Shown here in pieces: positions 48,377-58,823 of a stretch of 64,000 nucleotides of DNA. The DNA comes from Sediminibacterium ginsengisoli (lineage in GTDB: Bacteria; Bacteroidota; Bacteroidia; Chitinophagales; Chitinophagaceae). The notes beneath the pieces are model-generated. The model did not search any database. It was given only the letters and a program-made list of their open reading frames with translations, and was not told where the DNA came from. The position numbers and the translations under genes are program-made. Numbering within the stretch: the first letter of the stretch is position 1; each line of letters opens with the position of its first letter. The stretch is from positions 1-64,000 of the forward strand of contig CAMBEQ010000005.1 in NCBI GenBank assembly GCA_945865545.1, read 5' to 3'.

Positions 48377-48463
48377 CGGATCAAATTTTAGCAAAGATAA
48401 TCAAAGCATCCTACTACGCCTAGATATCCCCTACCTTTGCTTGACAAATAGAAAAAGACAGCT

Positions 48464-48811
48464 ATGGCATCGATAAAAGATGATTTTCAGACCAGGTGGT
48501 GGGATTTAGAGAAAAAATTGATGGATCGATTTGGCAAAAAGCCCGACACCGAATCTATCCTATTCCTTATTGGGCTTCAAGAAACCGGATTTTTGGTAGA
48601 AAAAATTAGCAAGGAACAGAAGCAAGACCTCATGCATGTGGCCATTTGCTCCATCTTAGCGGTAAGTGGATATTACTTATTAGAAGGACAGGATGAAGAA
48701 GGCTGGCCTCACTTTAAGCAATTGAAGGGCCTCCCCACCATGGACCTCATGGAACAAGAAAGCTTTTTAAAAGACCATATTCTACTCTATTTTGAAAACA
48801 ATAGCTTCTAG
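48464..48811 (+). CDS. Conserved hypothetical protein
   Basis: Complete ORF; TACCTTTG -7-like element at 48432-48439; sequence MASIKDDFQTRWWDLEKKLMDRFG. Confidence 0.7.
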   Translation: MASIKDDFQTRWWDLEKKLMDRFGKKPDTESILFLIGLQETGFLVEKISKEQKQDLMHVAICSILAVSGYYLLEGQDEEGWPHFKQLKGLPTMDLMEQESFLKDHILLYFENNSF

Positions 48812-48865
48812 CTCATTGGTTTTTTAGTGTTTTTTATGAATCTTTGCATCAATAAAAAATAAACT

Positions 48866-49243
48866 ATGCAATTCCCAGCAGACTTACGTTACACCAAAGA
48901 TCACGAATGGATTAAATTAGAAGGTACCACTGCCACCATTGGCATTACCGATTTCGCACAAGGCGAACTAGGGGATATTGTATACATTGATATAAATACT
49001 GTAGGCAAAAGCCTTTCAGCAGAAGCTATTTTTGGTACAGTGGAAGCGGTAAAAACAGTAAGTGATTTATTTTTACCAGTTGCTGGAACCATATTAGAAG
49101 TGAACCCCGCATTAACTGCACAACCGGAATTAGTCAATTCAGATCCTTATGGTGCAGGATGGATGGTAAAAGTAACCGTAGTGAATGCCGCAGACGTAGC
49201 AGCTTTGTTAACTAGTGAAGCTTATGCGCAGTTGGTACACTAA
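48866..49243 (+). CDS. gcvH: Glycine cleavage system H protein
   Basis: [35 protein letters not shown]; lipoyl Lys region [15 protein letters not shown]. Confidence 0.97.
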   Translation: MQFPADLRYTKDHEWIKLEGTTATIGITDFAQGELGDIVYIDINTVGKSLSAEAIFGTVEAVKTVSDLFLPVAGTILEVNPALTAQPELVNSDPYGAGWMVKVTVVNAADVAALLTSEAYAQLVH

Positions 49244-49256
49244 ACCAACCCCAGCC

Positions 49257-49649
49257 ATGAAAAGTTTAATTTGGGTAGTGGGTGAAATTTTACTGGTGTT
49301 TATTCTATTGAGCTTACCAGGAAATAATTTTTCACATCCTCATTACTGGATCGATGATTTGCATATAGACAAGTTGGTGCACATGGCTTTATTTGGCTCC
49401 CTGGCTTTGTCGTTTTTTGTATATTTCGAAGGCAGCAATAGTCAATTCTTAAAATCAATTAGAGCAAAGGCAATAACCTTAATTTTTTGTACTTTGTATG
49501 GTATTGGTATGGAATATTATCAAAAATATTTTGCTCCAACAAGAGGATTTGAGGTAACCGATATGCTAGCAGACGCCATAGGGGCAATTTTAGCTTTGCC
49601 TTTTTTCACAATAGTTAGAAGAAAATATTTAATTAGCTTTAGTAAATAA
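49257..49649 (+). CDS. VanZ-like family membrane protein
   Basis: DKLVHMALFGSLALSFFVYF; YQKYFAPTRGFEVTDMLADAIGAILALPFF. Confidence 0.75.
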   Translation: MKSLIWVVGEILLVFILLSLPGNNFSHPHYWIDDLHIDKLVHMALFGSLALSFFVYFEGSNSQFLKSIRAKAITLIFCTLYGIGMEYYQKYFAPTRGFEVTDMLADAIGAILALPFFTIVRRKYLISFSK

Positions 49650-50110
49650 TGGGAATAGAAAAAGACATACAACAACCCACTTTTAGAAATGAATACCAAA
49701 AAATGGGTATCAATATTATTTTTACAGCTAATTGGTTGAATGAAAGAATTGCGCAAATTTTAAATAATGAAAAAATAACGCAACAGCAATACAATATTTT
49801 AAGAATTTTACGCGGAAGTGAATGTCCTTTAAGTACCCTTAAAATAAGAGAACGCATGTTAGATAAGATGAGTGATACCAGTAGAATTGTAGATAGATTA
49901 ATTACAAAGGAGTTGGTAGAAAAAACAGCTTGTCAAGCCGATAAAAGATTAGTAGATATCACCCTTTCTAAAAAAGGACAGTTGTTATTGGAAAAATTAG
50001 ACCATTTTAATGATCAGATTGATGCTATATTAAAAGGAATTAATGAAAAGGAAGCCTCCACCATCAATCAAATTTTAGATAAGTTAAGAGACACCCCTGT
50101 CTACAAATAA
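49649..50110 (+). CDS. MarR family transcriptional regulator
   Basis: ITQQQYNILRILRGSECPLSTLKIRERMLDKMSDTSRIVDRLITKELVEKTACQADKRLVDITLSKKG. Confidence 0.9.
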   Translation: MGIEKDIQQPTFRNEYQKMGINIIFTANWLNERIAQILNNEKITQQQYNILRILRGSECPLSTLKIRERMLDKMSDTSRIVDRLITKELVEKTACQADKRLVDITLSKKGQLLLEKLDHFNDQIDAILKGINEKEASTINQILDKLRDTPVYK

Positions 50111-50121
50111 TAATAAATTTT

Positions 50122-51594
50122 ATGAAGCGATTTACGCTTGGCGTATTGATACTTATGGTTTTTATAAGTGTACAAGCCCAACCCAACATAGCAGATAAAA
50201 ATGTTTTTGAATTTAGAGGCGTATGGATTGCCACCGTCGAAAATATAGACTGGCCAAGTAAAAGGGGCTTATCCAATGAGGCACAAAAGCAAGAATTCAT
50301 TGCTTTATTAGATCTGCACCAAAAAAATGGAATGAATGCCATTATTATGCAAGTGCGTCCTTCGGCCGATGCTTTGTACCCTTCTACCTTAGAACCTTGG
50401 AGCGAATATTTAATGGGCCAACAAGGCTTACCCCCTAGCCCTTTTTATGACCCATTAGAATTTATGATTTTGGAAACGCATAAAAGAGGAATGGAATTTC
50501 ACGCTTGGATCAATCCATATCGAGCGGTATTTAATATAAAAAAATCAAGTATTGCGCCAAGTCATATTACTCGTTTACATCCCGAATGGTTTCTAACCTA
50601 TGGCGATAAAAAATATTTCAACCCTGGTTTGCCAGAAGTATGGCAGCATACCAATCGTATTGTAAGAGATTTAGTGAGCAGATACGATATTGACGCTATT
50701 CACATGGATGATTATTTTTATCCTTACCGTATTGCAGGTAAAGAATTTCCAGATGAGGCCACCTATGTAAAAAATAAAAGAGGCTTACCCAAAGAAGATT
50801 GGAGAAGAAGTAATTGTGATACCATTGTAAAACAATTGTATGCTACTATACATCAAGTAAAACCTGCAGTGCAATTTGGCATTAGCCCTTTTGGTGTTTG
50901 GCGCAATAAATCACAAGACCCTAGAGGAAGTGAAACCAAAGCAGGTCAAACCAATTATGACGATTTGTACGCAGACATTTTATTATGGCTTGAAAAGGGA
51001 TGGGTAGATTATATCGCCCCACAAATTTATTGGGAACACGGACACCCTTTAGCCAATTACGATATCATTATTGATTGGTGGAATAAACATAGCTATGGAA
51101 AAAATTTGTACATAGGACATGGTATGTATAAAGCAGGTAGCAATACTCCTTGGCGAGACAAGAATGAACTTCCTTACCAAATTAAAAGAGAAAGAGAAAT
51201 AGAAAATTCAAGAGGTAGTATTTATTTTAGCAGCAGTAGTTTTAAAAACAATCCTAATAATTGGAATGATAGTTTGCAACAAAATTATTATCAAAAGCCT
51301 GCACTATTACCTACTATGCCATGGCTGGTTCAATATGAAGTGAATGCGCCTGTAATCGTAAAGAAATCAAACAATACCTATCAAATTAATCAAAGTCAAG
51401 GAAATAAGGTAAAACAAATTGCCTTATTACAAGGAAATGAAAAGCATTTTACCGTTACTGCATTATTAGCTGGTGATACCAAAATTCTAAATTTAAATCA
51501 GCTGGGTATTGATAAAAAGAATCCACAGCCTTATTGGATCATAGCCATTGGGAAACAAAATCAAATAAGCAAACTGGTAGCGCTGCCCAGATAG
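50122..51594 (+). CDS. Glycosyl hydrolase-like family 10 (GHL10/DUF187) protein, exported
   Basis: EFRGVWIATVENIDWPSK, NAIIMQVRPSADALYPS, HAWINPYRAVF, AIHMDDYFYPYR. Confidence 0.9.
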   Translation: MKRFTLGVLILMVFISVQAQPNIADKNVFEFRGVWIATVENIDWPSKRGLSNEAQKQEFIALLDLHQKNGMNAIIMQVRPSADALYPSTLEPWSEYLMGQQGLPPSPFYDPLEFMILETHKRGMEFHAWINPYRAVFNIKKSSIAPSHITRLHPEWFLTYGDKKYFNPGLPEVWQHTNRIVRDLVSRYDIDAIHMDDYFYPYRIAGKEFPDEATYVKNKRGLPKEDWRRSNCDTIVKQLYATIHQVKPAVQFGISPFGVWRNKSQDPRGSETKAGQTNYDDLYADILLWLEKGWVDYIAPQIYWEHGHPLANYDIIIDWWNKHSYGKNLYIGHGMYKAGSNTPWRDKNELPYQIKREREIENSRGSIYFSSSSFKNNPNNWNDSLQQNYYQKPALLPTMPWLVQYEVNAPVIVKKSNNTYQINQSQGNKVKQIALLQGNEKHFTVTALLAGDTKILNLNQLGIDKKNPQPYWIIAIGKQNQISKLVALPR

Positions 51595-51611
51595 GCATAT
51601 CTATTCCATAT

Positions 51612-53582
51612 TTATTCGTACACTCTTTTCAAAAGCGACTGCTCATTGGCTTTAATGATTAATGGCACATGTTCCACCACAGTCATATCATTATCCAAGC
51701 CAAATGCTTTTTGATCACTTTGTGATAGTTGTTTAATATTAAAGTACACATCCATAATAAAATCTTCCTTAAAGCTTAATTCGTTTTCAATGGAGAAAAA
51801 GCTTTCAATAATTACATAGGTAATATCGGTATGGAAATCCTTACTCTTCAAAGATTCATATTTACTATAAATGCCTAATTCTTGAGATTCATTTAATTCC
51901 TGCATTACTTTTTTAAAGCATAAATTCACACGAGGCTGAATTCTAAAACCCAATTTAAAATCAACACGCATCACTTTGTCATCTACCAGTTCGCGAATAG
52001 AATATTCCATGCCATAAGGAGAATCGGTTCGATCAATATGCAAAAACCAATAAATATCAGCACGTTTTGGTTTTCTATTCAAAATAGAATCTATAATACG
52101 ATGTTCAATTTCGCGGTAATTATTTGCTTTCGTTAAATACACTAAGTGAGTTGCATATTTAGGCATATCCTTATCAACACTTAGTTCAGCCAATGGTTCT
52201 AAATAGTCCTTTAACTTTACAAAATCCAAATATCGATTCGTAATTTTTCTAGCTCTATGCCAAATCATCATGACAAAAATGATACTGAATGAAAAACCTA
52301 AAGTGATATAAGCATGTTTAATTTTAATAACATTTGCTAAAAAAAAGGAGATTTCAACTGTACTAAAAACTAAGATAACAAAAGTGACAAGCGGTTGACT
52401 CCATCTTTTAACATTCAATAAATAAAAATTGATTAAAACCGTAGTCATCATCATAGTTAAAATAACCGAAAAGCCATAAGCGTTAAGCATACTTTCACTA
52501 TCTCTAAAAAAGAATAACATGGAAACACATCCAAACCATAACAATAAATTAAAACTTGGAATATATATTTGTCCTTTTTGATCGGTCGGAAACTTTACAG
52601 TCACCCTTGGCCAAAAATTCATACTAATCGCTTCATTAATTAAAGCAAAAGATCCACTAATTAAAGCTTGACTCGCAATAATGGTTGCAAAAGTGGCAAT
52701 ACCAATGCCTATTAACAAAAACCAATGTGGCATTAATTCATAAAAAGGATTCATTTCCCCAATGGTCTGTCCCATGTGTTGCATTAGCCATACCCCCTGG
52801 CCCATATAACTAAATACCAAGGCGATTTTTACAAAAATCCAGCTTACTTGAATATTGATACGCCCACAATGTCCTAAATCACTATACAAAGCCTCAGCCC
52901 CTGTAGTACATAAAAAAACCGCTCCCAATAACCAAAACCCATGCGGATAATTTGCAAGTAAATCATAAGCATAATAAGGATTCAGTGATTTTAAAATGGC
53001 TATATTTCCCATAACAGGAATAAGACCAAGAATCAAAATCATCGAAAACCAAACTAACATTATTGGTCCAAAAGCGAAGCCTACAATTTTGGTGCCGAAT
53101 CTTTGAAAGAAAAACAATAGTGAGATAATGGCGAAAACAATTCCTACCGTCAAATTATTACCGGGTACAAAAATAGTTTCAAGCCCTTTAACATCTTTTA
53201 AAGCTTCAATAGCAGATGAAACAGAAAGCGGAGGTGTTATCATACCCTCTGCTAATAATAATGCTGCACCAAATATGGCAGGAATATAAATCCATTTAAC
53301 GTAACGACGAATAAGTGCAAACAATGAAAAGATTCCACCCTCTCCTCTGTTATCAGCGCGAAGCGTTAATAATACATATTTGAAAGTGGTTTGTAAAGTG
53401 AGTGTCCAAAAAACACAAGATATAGCGCCATATACTAACTGCTCGGTAATAATTTTATTATGAACTATGGTTTTAAATACATACAAAGGGGAGGTTCCAA
53501 TATCACCGTATATAATTCCTAAAGTAACTATTAAACCTGCTACGGAGAGTTTGTGGGCATGCCCATTGGTTGTTTGTGCCAT
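51612..53582 (-). CDS. kup: KUP-family potassium transporter (start MAQTTNGHAHK)
   Basis: LIVTLGIIYGDIGTSPLYVFK; RADNRGEGGIFSLFALIRR; TTGAEALYSDLGHCGR. Confidence 0.95.
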   Translation of the reverse strand: MAQTTNGHAHKLSVAGLIVTLGIIYGDIGTSPLYVFKTIVHNKIITEQLVYGAISCVFWTLTLQTTFKYVLLTLRADNRGEGGIFSLFALIRRYVKWIYIPAIFGAALLLAEGMITPPLSVSSAIEALKDVKGLETIFVPGNNLTVGIVFAIISLLFFFQRFGTKIVGFAFGPIMLVWFSMILILGLIPVMGNIAILKSLNPYYAYDLLANYPHGFWLLGAVFLCTTGAEALYSDLGHCGRINIQVSWIFVKIALVFSYMGQGVWLMQHMGQTIGEMNPFYELMPHWFLLIGIGIATFATIIASQALISGSFALINEAISMNFWPRVTVKFPTDQKGQIYIPSFNLLLWFGCVSMLFFFRDSESMLNAYGFSVILTMMMTTVLINFYLLNVKRWSQPLVTFVILVFSTVEISFFLANVIKIKHAYITLGFSFSIIFVMMIWHRARKITNRYLDFVKLKDYLEPLAELSVDKDMPKYATHLVYLTKANNYREIEHRIIDSILNRKPKRADIYWFLHIDRTDSPYGMEYSIRELVDDKVMRVDFKLGFRIQPRVNLCFKKVMQELNESQELGIYSKYESLKSKDFHTDITYVIIESFFSIENELSFKEDFIMDVYFNIKQLSQSDQKAFGLDNDMTVVEHVPLIIKANEQSLLKRVYE

Positions 53583-53675
53583 GAAGATGAGTAATTGGAA
53601 GACAAAGTTTATTAAAATTAAACATACAAACATCAAACGGAGGAACTATTTTACAAATACCGCCATTTATTTTTA

Positions 53676-54149
53676 CTAAGGCTTGTAAGCACCCCATTTT
53701 TGCTCCACTGCCTGAAACCTAAAATCAAAAATGCCTTGTAATTGCTTTTTGACCAATAGCACTTGAGCAATATCTCCCAAAAATCCCAATGGAATTTTAT
53801 AATGAACGATGTCTTCCATCTTCACCCCACCTTGCACCGCGGTAAAATGATGTTGATGGTGCCACATTGTATAAGGTCCAAAGCGTTGTTCATCTACAAA
53901 ATAAGCCCCCTCTTTCACATGCGTAATTTCGGTCATCCAATACAAAGGAATTCCTAAAAGAGGCTTTACCGTGTATTCAATAATTTGACCTGGGTACATT
54001 TTTGAACCATGGTGCTTACTAATAATGTTAAAACCCATTTTGGCTGGGGTAATTTTGGCCAAATTGGCTGGGCTACTAAAAAAATCCCAGGCTTCTTCAA
54101 GAGAAATAGGAATAAACTGCTCTGTATGGATAGAATATACTTTTGACAT
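53676..54149 (-). CDS. SRPBCC-fold ligand-binding/cyclase-like protein (start MSKVYSIHTEQF)
   Basis: EAWDFFSSPANLAKITPAKMGF ... GPYTMWHHQHHFTAVQGGVKMEDIVHYKIPLGFLG. Confidence 0.85.
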   Translation of the reverse strand: MSKVYSIHTEQFIPISLEEAWDFFSSPANLAKITPAKMGFNIISKHHGSKMYPGQIIEYTVKPLLGIPLYWMTEITHVKEGAYFVDEQRFGPYTMWHHQHHFTAVQGGVKMEDIVHYKIPLGFLGDIAQVLLVKKQLQGIFDFRFQAVEQKWGAYKP

Positions 54150-54215
54150 ACTAATACAACAAGCAAGTCTTGTTTTTGTTGTAATAATTCCCCCTAAAGC
54201 CATTAATTTTATCCT

Positions 54216-57200
54216 ATGATAAGTAAGGCTGAACAATTAAAGGCATTTGAGCACATTTATAAGGACCTCAATACACAACAAAAGGTAGCGGTGGACACCA
54301 TTGAAGGCCCGGTGATGGTCATTGCAGGACCGGGAACAGGCAAAACGCAAATACTAGGCGCCCGTATTGGAAAAATATTATTAGAAACAGATACGGCCCC
54401 GGAGAACATATTATGTTTAACCTATACAGATGCTGGTGCTATTGCTATGCGCAAAAGGTTGGTTGGATTTATTGGTGCAAGTGCCTACAAAGTAAACATT
54501 TCTACTTTCCACTCTTTTTGCAACGATATCATTCAAGATAATTTATACTTGTTTGAAAAACCTAGTTTAGATCCCATTTCTGAATTAGAAAAAATTGAGT
54601 TGCTCAAAAAACTCATCGACCAATTTGAAAAAAATAATCCATTAAAAAGATACCGTGGCGATGTATATTATGAAATGAATAATCTAAGTAGATTGTTTAG
54701 CACTATGAAAAAAGAAGGTTGGACTACTACTTATTTAGTTCAACAAATTGATCGCTATATTACCGATATTCCTACCAGAGATGAATTTGTATATAAGAAA
54801 AAATACAAGCAGTTTGAAGCGGGTGCGCTCAAACAAGGATTGTTAGATGCGGCCATAGAAAAAATGGAGAAATTAAAAGCAGCGGTTTTAGCATTTGATA
54901 CCTATCAAGAACTTATGAAAAGTCATAGTAGGTATGACTTTGACGACATGATTAATTGGGTCATCACTGCCTTTAAAGAAAATAAAAACCTGCTATCGCA
55001 ATACCAAGAAAAATATTTATACATTTTAGTAGATGAATACCAAGATACCAGCGGCACCCAAAATGAATTAGTACAATTGCTTGTTAATTATTGGGATCAG
55101 CCTAATTTATTTGTGGTGGGCGATGACGATCAGAGTATATTCAGATTCCAAGGTGCTAATGTGGAGAATATGTTGCATTATCAAAAGCAATACCAGCAAG
55201 AGATAACCACGATTGTGCTTGAAAATAATTACAGATCTACACAACCTATTTTAAACGCCTCTACTTTGTTAATCAACAATAACCAAGAAAGGCTCATTAA
55301 TAAGATAGAAGGATTATCCAAAAATTTAATTGCCTCTTTGCCTGAAAATAAAAATATCGACCTACTGCCTTCGATACATTGCTACAACGATCCGCAGGAA
55401 GAAATGATAGGAATTGCAGAAAAAATAAATCAACTCATTCAAACAGGTACGGCTCCAAAGGAGATTGCTGTTTTATATAAAGAAAATAAATACGGCGAAG
55501 AAATTGCTCATTTTTTACAACAAAAAAATATTCCATTATTTACCAAGAGAACGGCCAACTTATTTGACCAAGTTTTGATTCAACAAATTATACGCATCTT
55601 AGACTATCTCGCCTGCGAATGGGACCAGCCTAACGAGGGTGCTAATTTATTATTTGAAATATTGCATTTCTCCTGGTGGAAAATTTCGCCCATCACCATT
55701 GCTACGTTAACAGTAGAAGCCAATCAATTAAAATATGCGCACCCCGAAAATACTTTTCGAAAAGTATTAATTGATAAAACCAAAGATGCCCAAACACAAT
55801 TATTTAATGAAGGAGGTATTGGTGATGTAGCCCATGCTATGCAAGTGTTAGAAGATTTAATGGCCCAAGTAGCCAATGTAACCCTGCTTAATTTGGTAGA
55901 AAAAGTTTTACAAAATACAGGCATTATTCAAAATGTACTTTCGGGAAATAATAAAAGCTATGAATTAAGCTTAGTAAGTGCCTTCTTTGATTTTATCAAA
56001 GAAGAAACCCATCGACATCCAAGTTTGCATTTAACTTCTTTAGTAGAGATGTTGAAGCTGATGCGTAGAGAAGATATAAGACTTCCCCTTCCTATTACCA
56101 CTGGCAACGAAGCAGGTGTTAACTTATTAACCACCCATGGAAGTAAGGGGCTCGAGTTTCAGTATGTTTTTGTAGCGGGTACCAATGCCCATTATTGGGA
56201 AAAGAAAAGAAGAACGGCTAGTGCAGGTTATACGCTGCCAGACACCGTACTCAATAGTTTAGAACACGCCGATGATAAAGAAGAATTAAGAAGATTATTT
56301 TATGTAGCTATTACCAGAGCCAAACAATTCTTAACCATTTCCTATAGCCAATACAAAGCAGATGGAAAAGAAGCAGAACCAAGTCAATTTATTATTGAAG
56401 TGCTAGAAGGTAAAGAAGCGGCCATTCAAAAAATTGAATTGCCAGAAAATATTAAAACTACCTATAAATTACTGCGCTTGCAAACGGCCCCAATGCCAGA
56501 GATTCAACAGTTAGAAGAAGATTTTATCAACCCTAAATTGGAAAAATTTTCAATGAATGTAACGGCATTAAATAATTATTTAAAATGTCCTTTACATTTT
56601 TATTATAATAGTTTAATAAGAGTACCTGCAGGAAAATCCGAGGCCACTACTTTCGGATCAGCCATACACGATGCATTGCATAAGTTATTCAAAAAAATGC
56701 AAGATGGTGGAAATAATACCTTTCCCGATACACAAACCCTTATTCAAGATTTCAACTATTACATGAATCGACATCGAGAAGCGTTTACGCAACAAGAGTT
56801 TAAGGATAAATTGGAATTAGGAGAAACAGTGCTTATAAAATATTATGAACGTTATGCCAAGGAATGGAATAAAGTAGTCTCTACTGAATATCGCATCAAC
56901 AACGTGGTGGTTAAAGATATTCCTTTAAAAGGAGCCATTGATAAAATCGAGTTCAACGGAAAGCAAGTAGTGGTGGTAGATTATAAAACAGGCAATATTG
57001 AAAATGCCCGTGAAAAAATGCAAGGCCCAAATGAAAAACATCCTTTAGGTGGCGATTATTGGAGACAGGCTGTTTTTTACAAAATTCTTTTAAACCATCA
57101 TCCCAAAAACTGGGAGGTCATCAATGCCGAATTTGATTTCATTGAACCCAATAAGAAAAAAGAATTTGAAAAAATTGCAGTGCCTATATCGGATGCCGAT

Positions 57201-57371
57201 ATAACGACGGTAAGCCAGCAAATACAAATGGTCTGGGGTAAAATTCAACAGAAAGATTTTTACACAGGCTGCGGCAAAGAAGATTGTCATTGGTGTAATT
57301 TTGTAAAAACAAACGAATTGGCAGTGGCATTGCATGAAATAAAGAGTGAATCAGAATCAGAGGAGGAATAA
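54216..57371 (+). CDS. UvrD/Rep-type helicase fused to a PD-(D/E)XK nuclease with putative Fe-S cysteines
   Basis: GPGTGKTQILGARI (Walker A), VDEYQDTSGTQNELV, GDDDQSIFRFQGA; C-terminal GAIDKIEF...VVDYKTG...QAVFYK; NYLKCPLHFYY and CGKEDCHWC. Confidence 0.94.
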   Translation: MISKAEQLKAFEHIYKDLNTQQKVAVDTIEGPVMVIAGPGTGKTQILGARIGKILLETDTAPENILCLTYTDAGAIAMRKRLVGFIGASAYKVNISTFHSFCNDIIQDNLYLFEKPSLDPISELEKIELLKKLIDQFEKNNPLKRYRGDVYYEMNNLSRLFSTMKKEGWTTTYLVQQIDRYITDIPTRDEFVYKKKYKQFEAGALKQGLLDAAIEKMEKLKAAVLAFDTYQELMKSHSRYDFDDMINWVITAFKENKNLLSQYQEKYLYILVDEYQDTSGTQNELVQLLVNYWDQPNLFVVGDDDQSIFRFQGANVENMLHYQKQYQQEITTIVLENNYRSTQPILNASTLLINNNQERLINKIEGLSKNLIASLPENKNIDLLPSIHCYNDPQEEMIGIAEKINQLIQTGTAPKEIAVLYKENKYGEEIAHFLQQKNIPLFTKRTANLFDQVLIQQIIRILDYLACEWDQPNEGANLLFEILHFSWWKISPITIATLTVEANQLKYAHPENTFRKVLIDKTKDAQTQLFNEGGIGDVAHAMQVLEDLMAQVANVTLLNLVEKVLQNTGIIQNVLSGNNKSYELSLVSAFFDFIKEETHRHPSLHLTSLVEMLKLMRREDIRLPLPITTGNEAGVNLLTTHGSKGLEFQYVFVAGTNAHYWEKKRRTASAGYTLPDTVLNSLEHADDKEELRRLFYVAITRAKQFLTISYSQYKADGKEAEPSQFIIEVLEGKEAAIQKIELPENIKTTYKLLRLQTAPMPEIQQLEEDFINPKLEKFSMNVTALNNYLKCPLHFYYNSLIRVPAGKSEATTFGSAIHDALHKLFKKMQDGGNNTFPDTQTLIQDFNYYMNRHREAFTQQEFKDKLELGETVLIKYYERYAKEWNKVVSTEYRINNVVVKDIPLKGAIDKIEFNGKQVVVVDYKTGNIENAREKMQGPNEKHPLGGDYWRQAVFYKILLNHHPKNWEVINAEFDFIEPNKKKEFEKIAVPISDADITTVSQQIQMVWGKIQQKDFYTGCGKEDCHWCNFVKTNELAVALHEIKSESESEEE

Positions 57372-57377
57372 ATAAAG

Positions 57378-57385
57378 TAAGTTTG
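57378..57385 (+). promoter_or_regulatory. Bacteroidota -7 element TAAGTTTG upstream of the Ig-like lipoprotein gene
   Basis: TAnnTTTG match just upstream of ATG 57392; spacing is short. Confidence 0.3.
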
Positions 57386-57391
57386 CAGGGT

Positions 57392-58804
57392 ATGAATAAA
57401 TACGCATTTATAAAAAATATCGTCATTTGCTTTTTTGCTTTTAGTAGTGCCGTACAAATAACTGGCTGTGCAACCATCGTACCTCCAAGCGGTGGGCCCA
57501 AAGACAGTATACCGCCCTATTTAATAGCAGCCAAGCCCCATGATTCCTCATTAAATATTCAACCAAAAGAACTGCTCATTACTTTCAATGAATTTATTGT
57601 TAGTAGTGCCATACAAGAAAATTTAGTCGTTTCTCCCTCCTTAAAAAATGTTCCTTTAGTAGATGCTAGATTGAATATGCTAAAAGTTAGAATTATTGAT
57701 TCCTTACAACCGAATACGACCTATAGTTTTGAATTTGGCAATGCCATAAAAGATGTCAATGAAGGAAATGTAGCCACCAACTTTACTTATGTATTTAGTA
57801 CTGGAGATCATTTAGATACGGGTGTTTTGAAAGGAACTGTAACCATTGCAGAAACTGGAAAAGTGGATAGTACCTTAATTGTTATTTTACAACCAGTTAA
57901 AAAAGATTCTGCTATTTTTAAGGAAAAGCCGCTTTACTATACTAGAATAAATGGCAAAGGAATATTTACCTTTCATTTTTTACCATCAGCTACTTATAAT
58001 TTATTTGTACTACCCAATGATTACACAAAAAAATACGATGATAGTACTAAATTATTTGCCTTTGTTAATGAACCAGTAGTCATTCAACCCAATTCGGACT
58101 CTATTCAGTTATATGTATTTCAAGGAGCAAAAAAATTAGAAAAGAAAAAAACTACCAACAACAAAAATGCCAATAAACTTAGTGTTGGGTTAAAATACTT
58201 GAAAAATTTTGAGGGCAATGAACAGGATTTATTAAAAACACTAAATCTTATATTTGAGACCCCTATTCATCTCAATGACAGCTTCCCCATTTTATTATGC
58301 GATACTTTTAATAAGAAATTAGCCGGCTACACCATAAAAATTGATAGCACTCATCCTGAAACGCTTATCATTGATTACCCTTGGAAATCTCAAACCAAAT
58401 TGCATTTAATCCTACCCAAGGCGAGTATCAAAGATTCATTAAATAATACACTAAGTAAAACGGACACGCTTAAATTTATAACCAAATCAGAAGCTGCTTA
58501 TGGTGGCTGCACGATTAGAATCATTGGTTATGATGAAAAATTAAATCAAGTATTACAATTGGTGCAGGATGACAAGGTTAAGTTCAGTTATCCCATTACT
58601 AATAGACCCATTAATATAAAACAATTACCCCCAGGAGAATACGTTGTAAAGTTATTGAATGATACCAATAAGAATGGCATTTGGGATACAGGTAGTTATT
58701 ATGGAAAACCAAAAAAACAGCCAGAAAAAGTTAAACTACTTGCAACACCATTAATGATAAAAGCGAATTGGGAGAATGAACTTATTTTAAATATTAATAA
58801 GTAA
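57392..58804 (+). CDS. Ig-like (Big_5) domain lipoprotein
   Basis: Lipobox ITGCATIVPPSGGPKDSIPP and ELLITFNEFIVSSAIQENLVVSPSL, typical of Bacteroidota Ig-like lipoproteins. Confidence 0.85.
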   Translation: MNKYAFIKNIVICFFAFSSAVQITGCATIVPPSGGPKDSIPPYLIAAKPHDSSLNIQPKELLITFNEFIVSSAIQENLVVSPSLKNVPLVDARLNMLKVRIIDSLQPNTTYSFEFGNAIKDVNEGNVATNFTYVFSTGDHLDTGVLKGTVTIAETGKVDSTLIVILQPVKKDSAIFKEKPLYYTRINGKGIFTFHFLPSATYNLFVLPNDYTKKYDDSTKLFAFVNEPVVIQPNSDSIQLYVFQGAKKLEKKKTTNNKNANKLSVGLKYLKNFEGNEQDLLKTLNLIFETPIHLNDSFPILLCDTFNKKLAGYTIKIDSTHPETLIIDYPWKSQTKLHLILPKASIKDSLNNTLSKTDTLKFITKSEAAYGGCTIRIIGYDEKLNQVLQLVQDDKVKFSYPITNRPINIKQLPPGEYVVKLLNDTNKNGIWDTGSYYGKPKKQPEKVKLLATPLMIKANWENELILNINK

Positions 58805-58823
58805 TTTTACTACTTTATAAATT

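Noticed and set aside
53583-53675. c-di-AMP-type riboswitch upstream of kup
   Set aside because: Leader is under 100 nt and shows no convincing long-range pairing.
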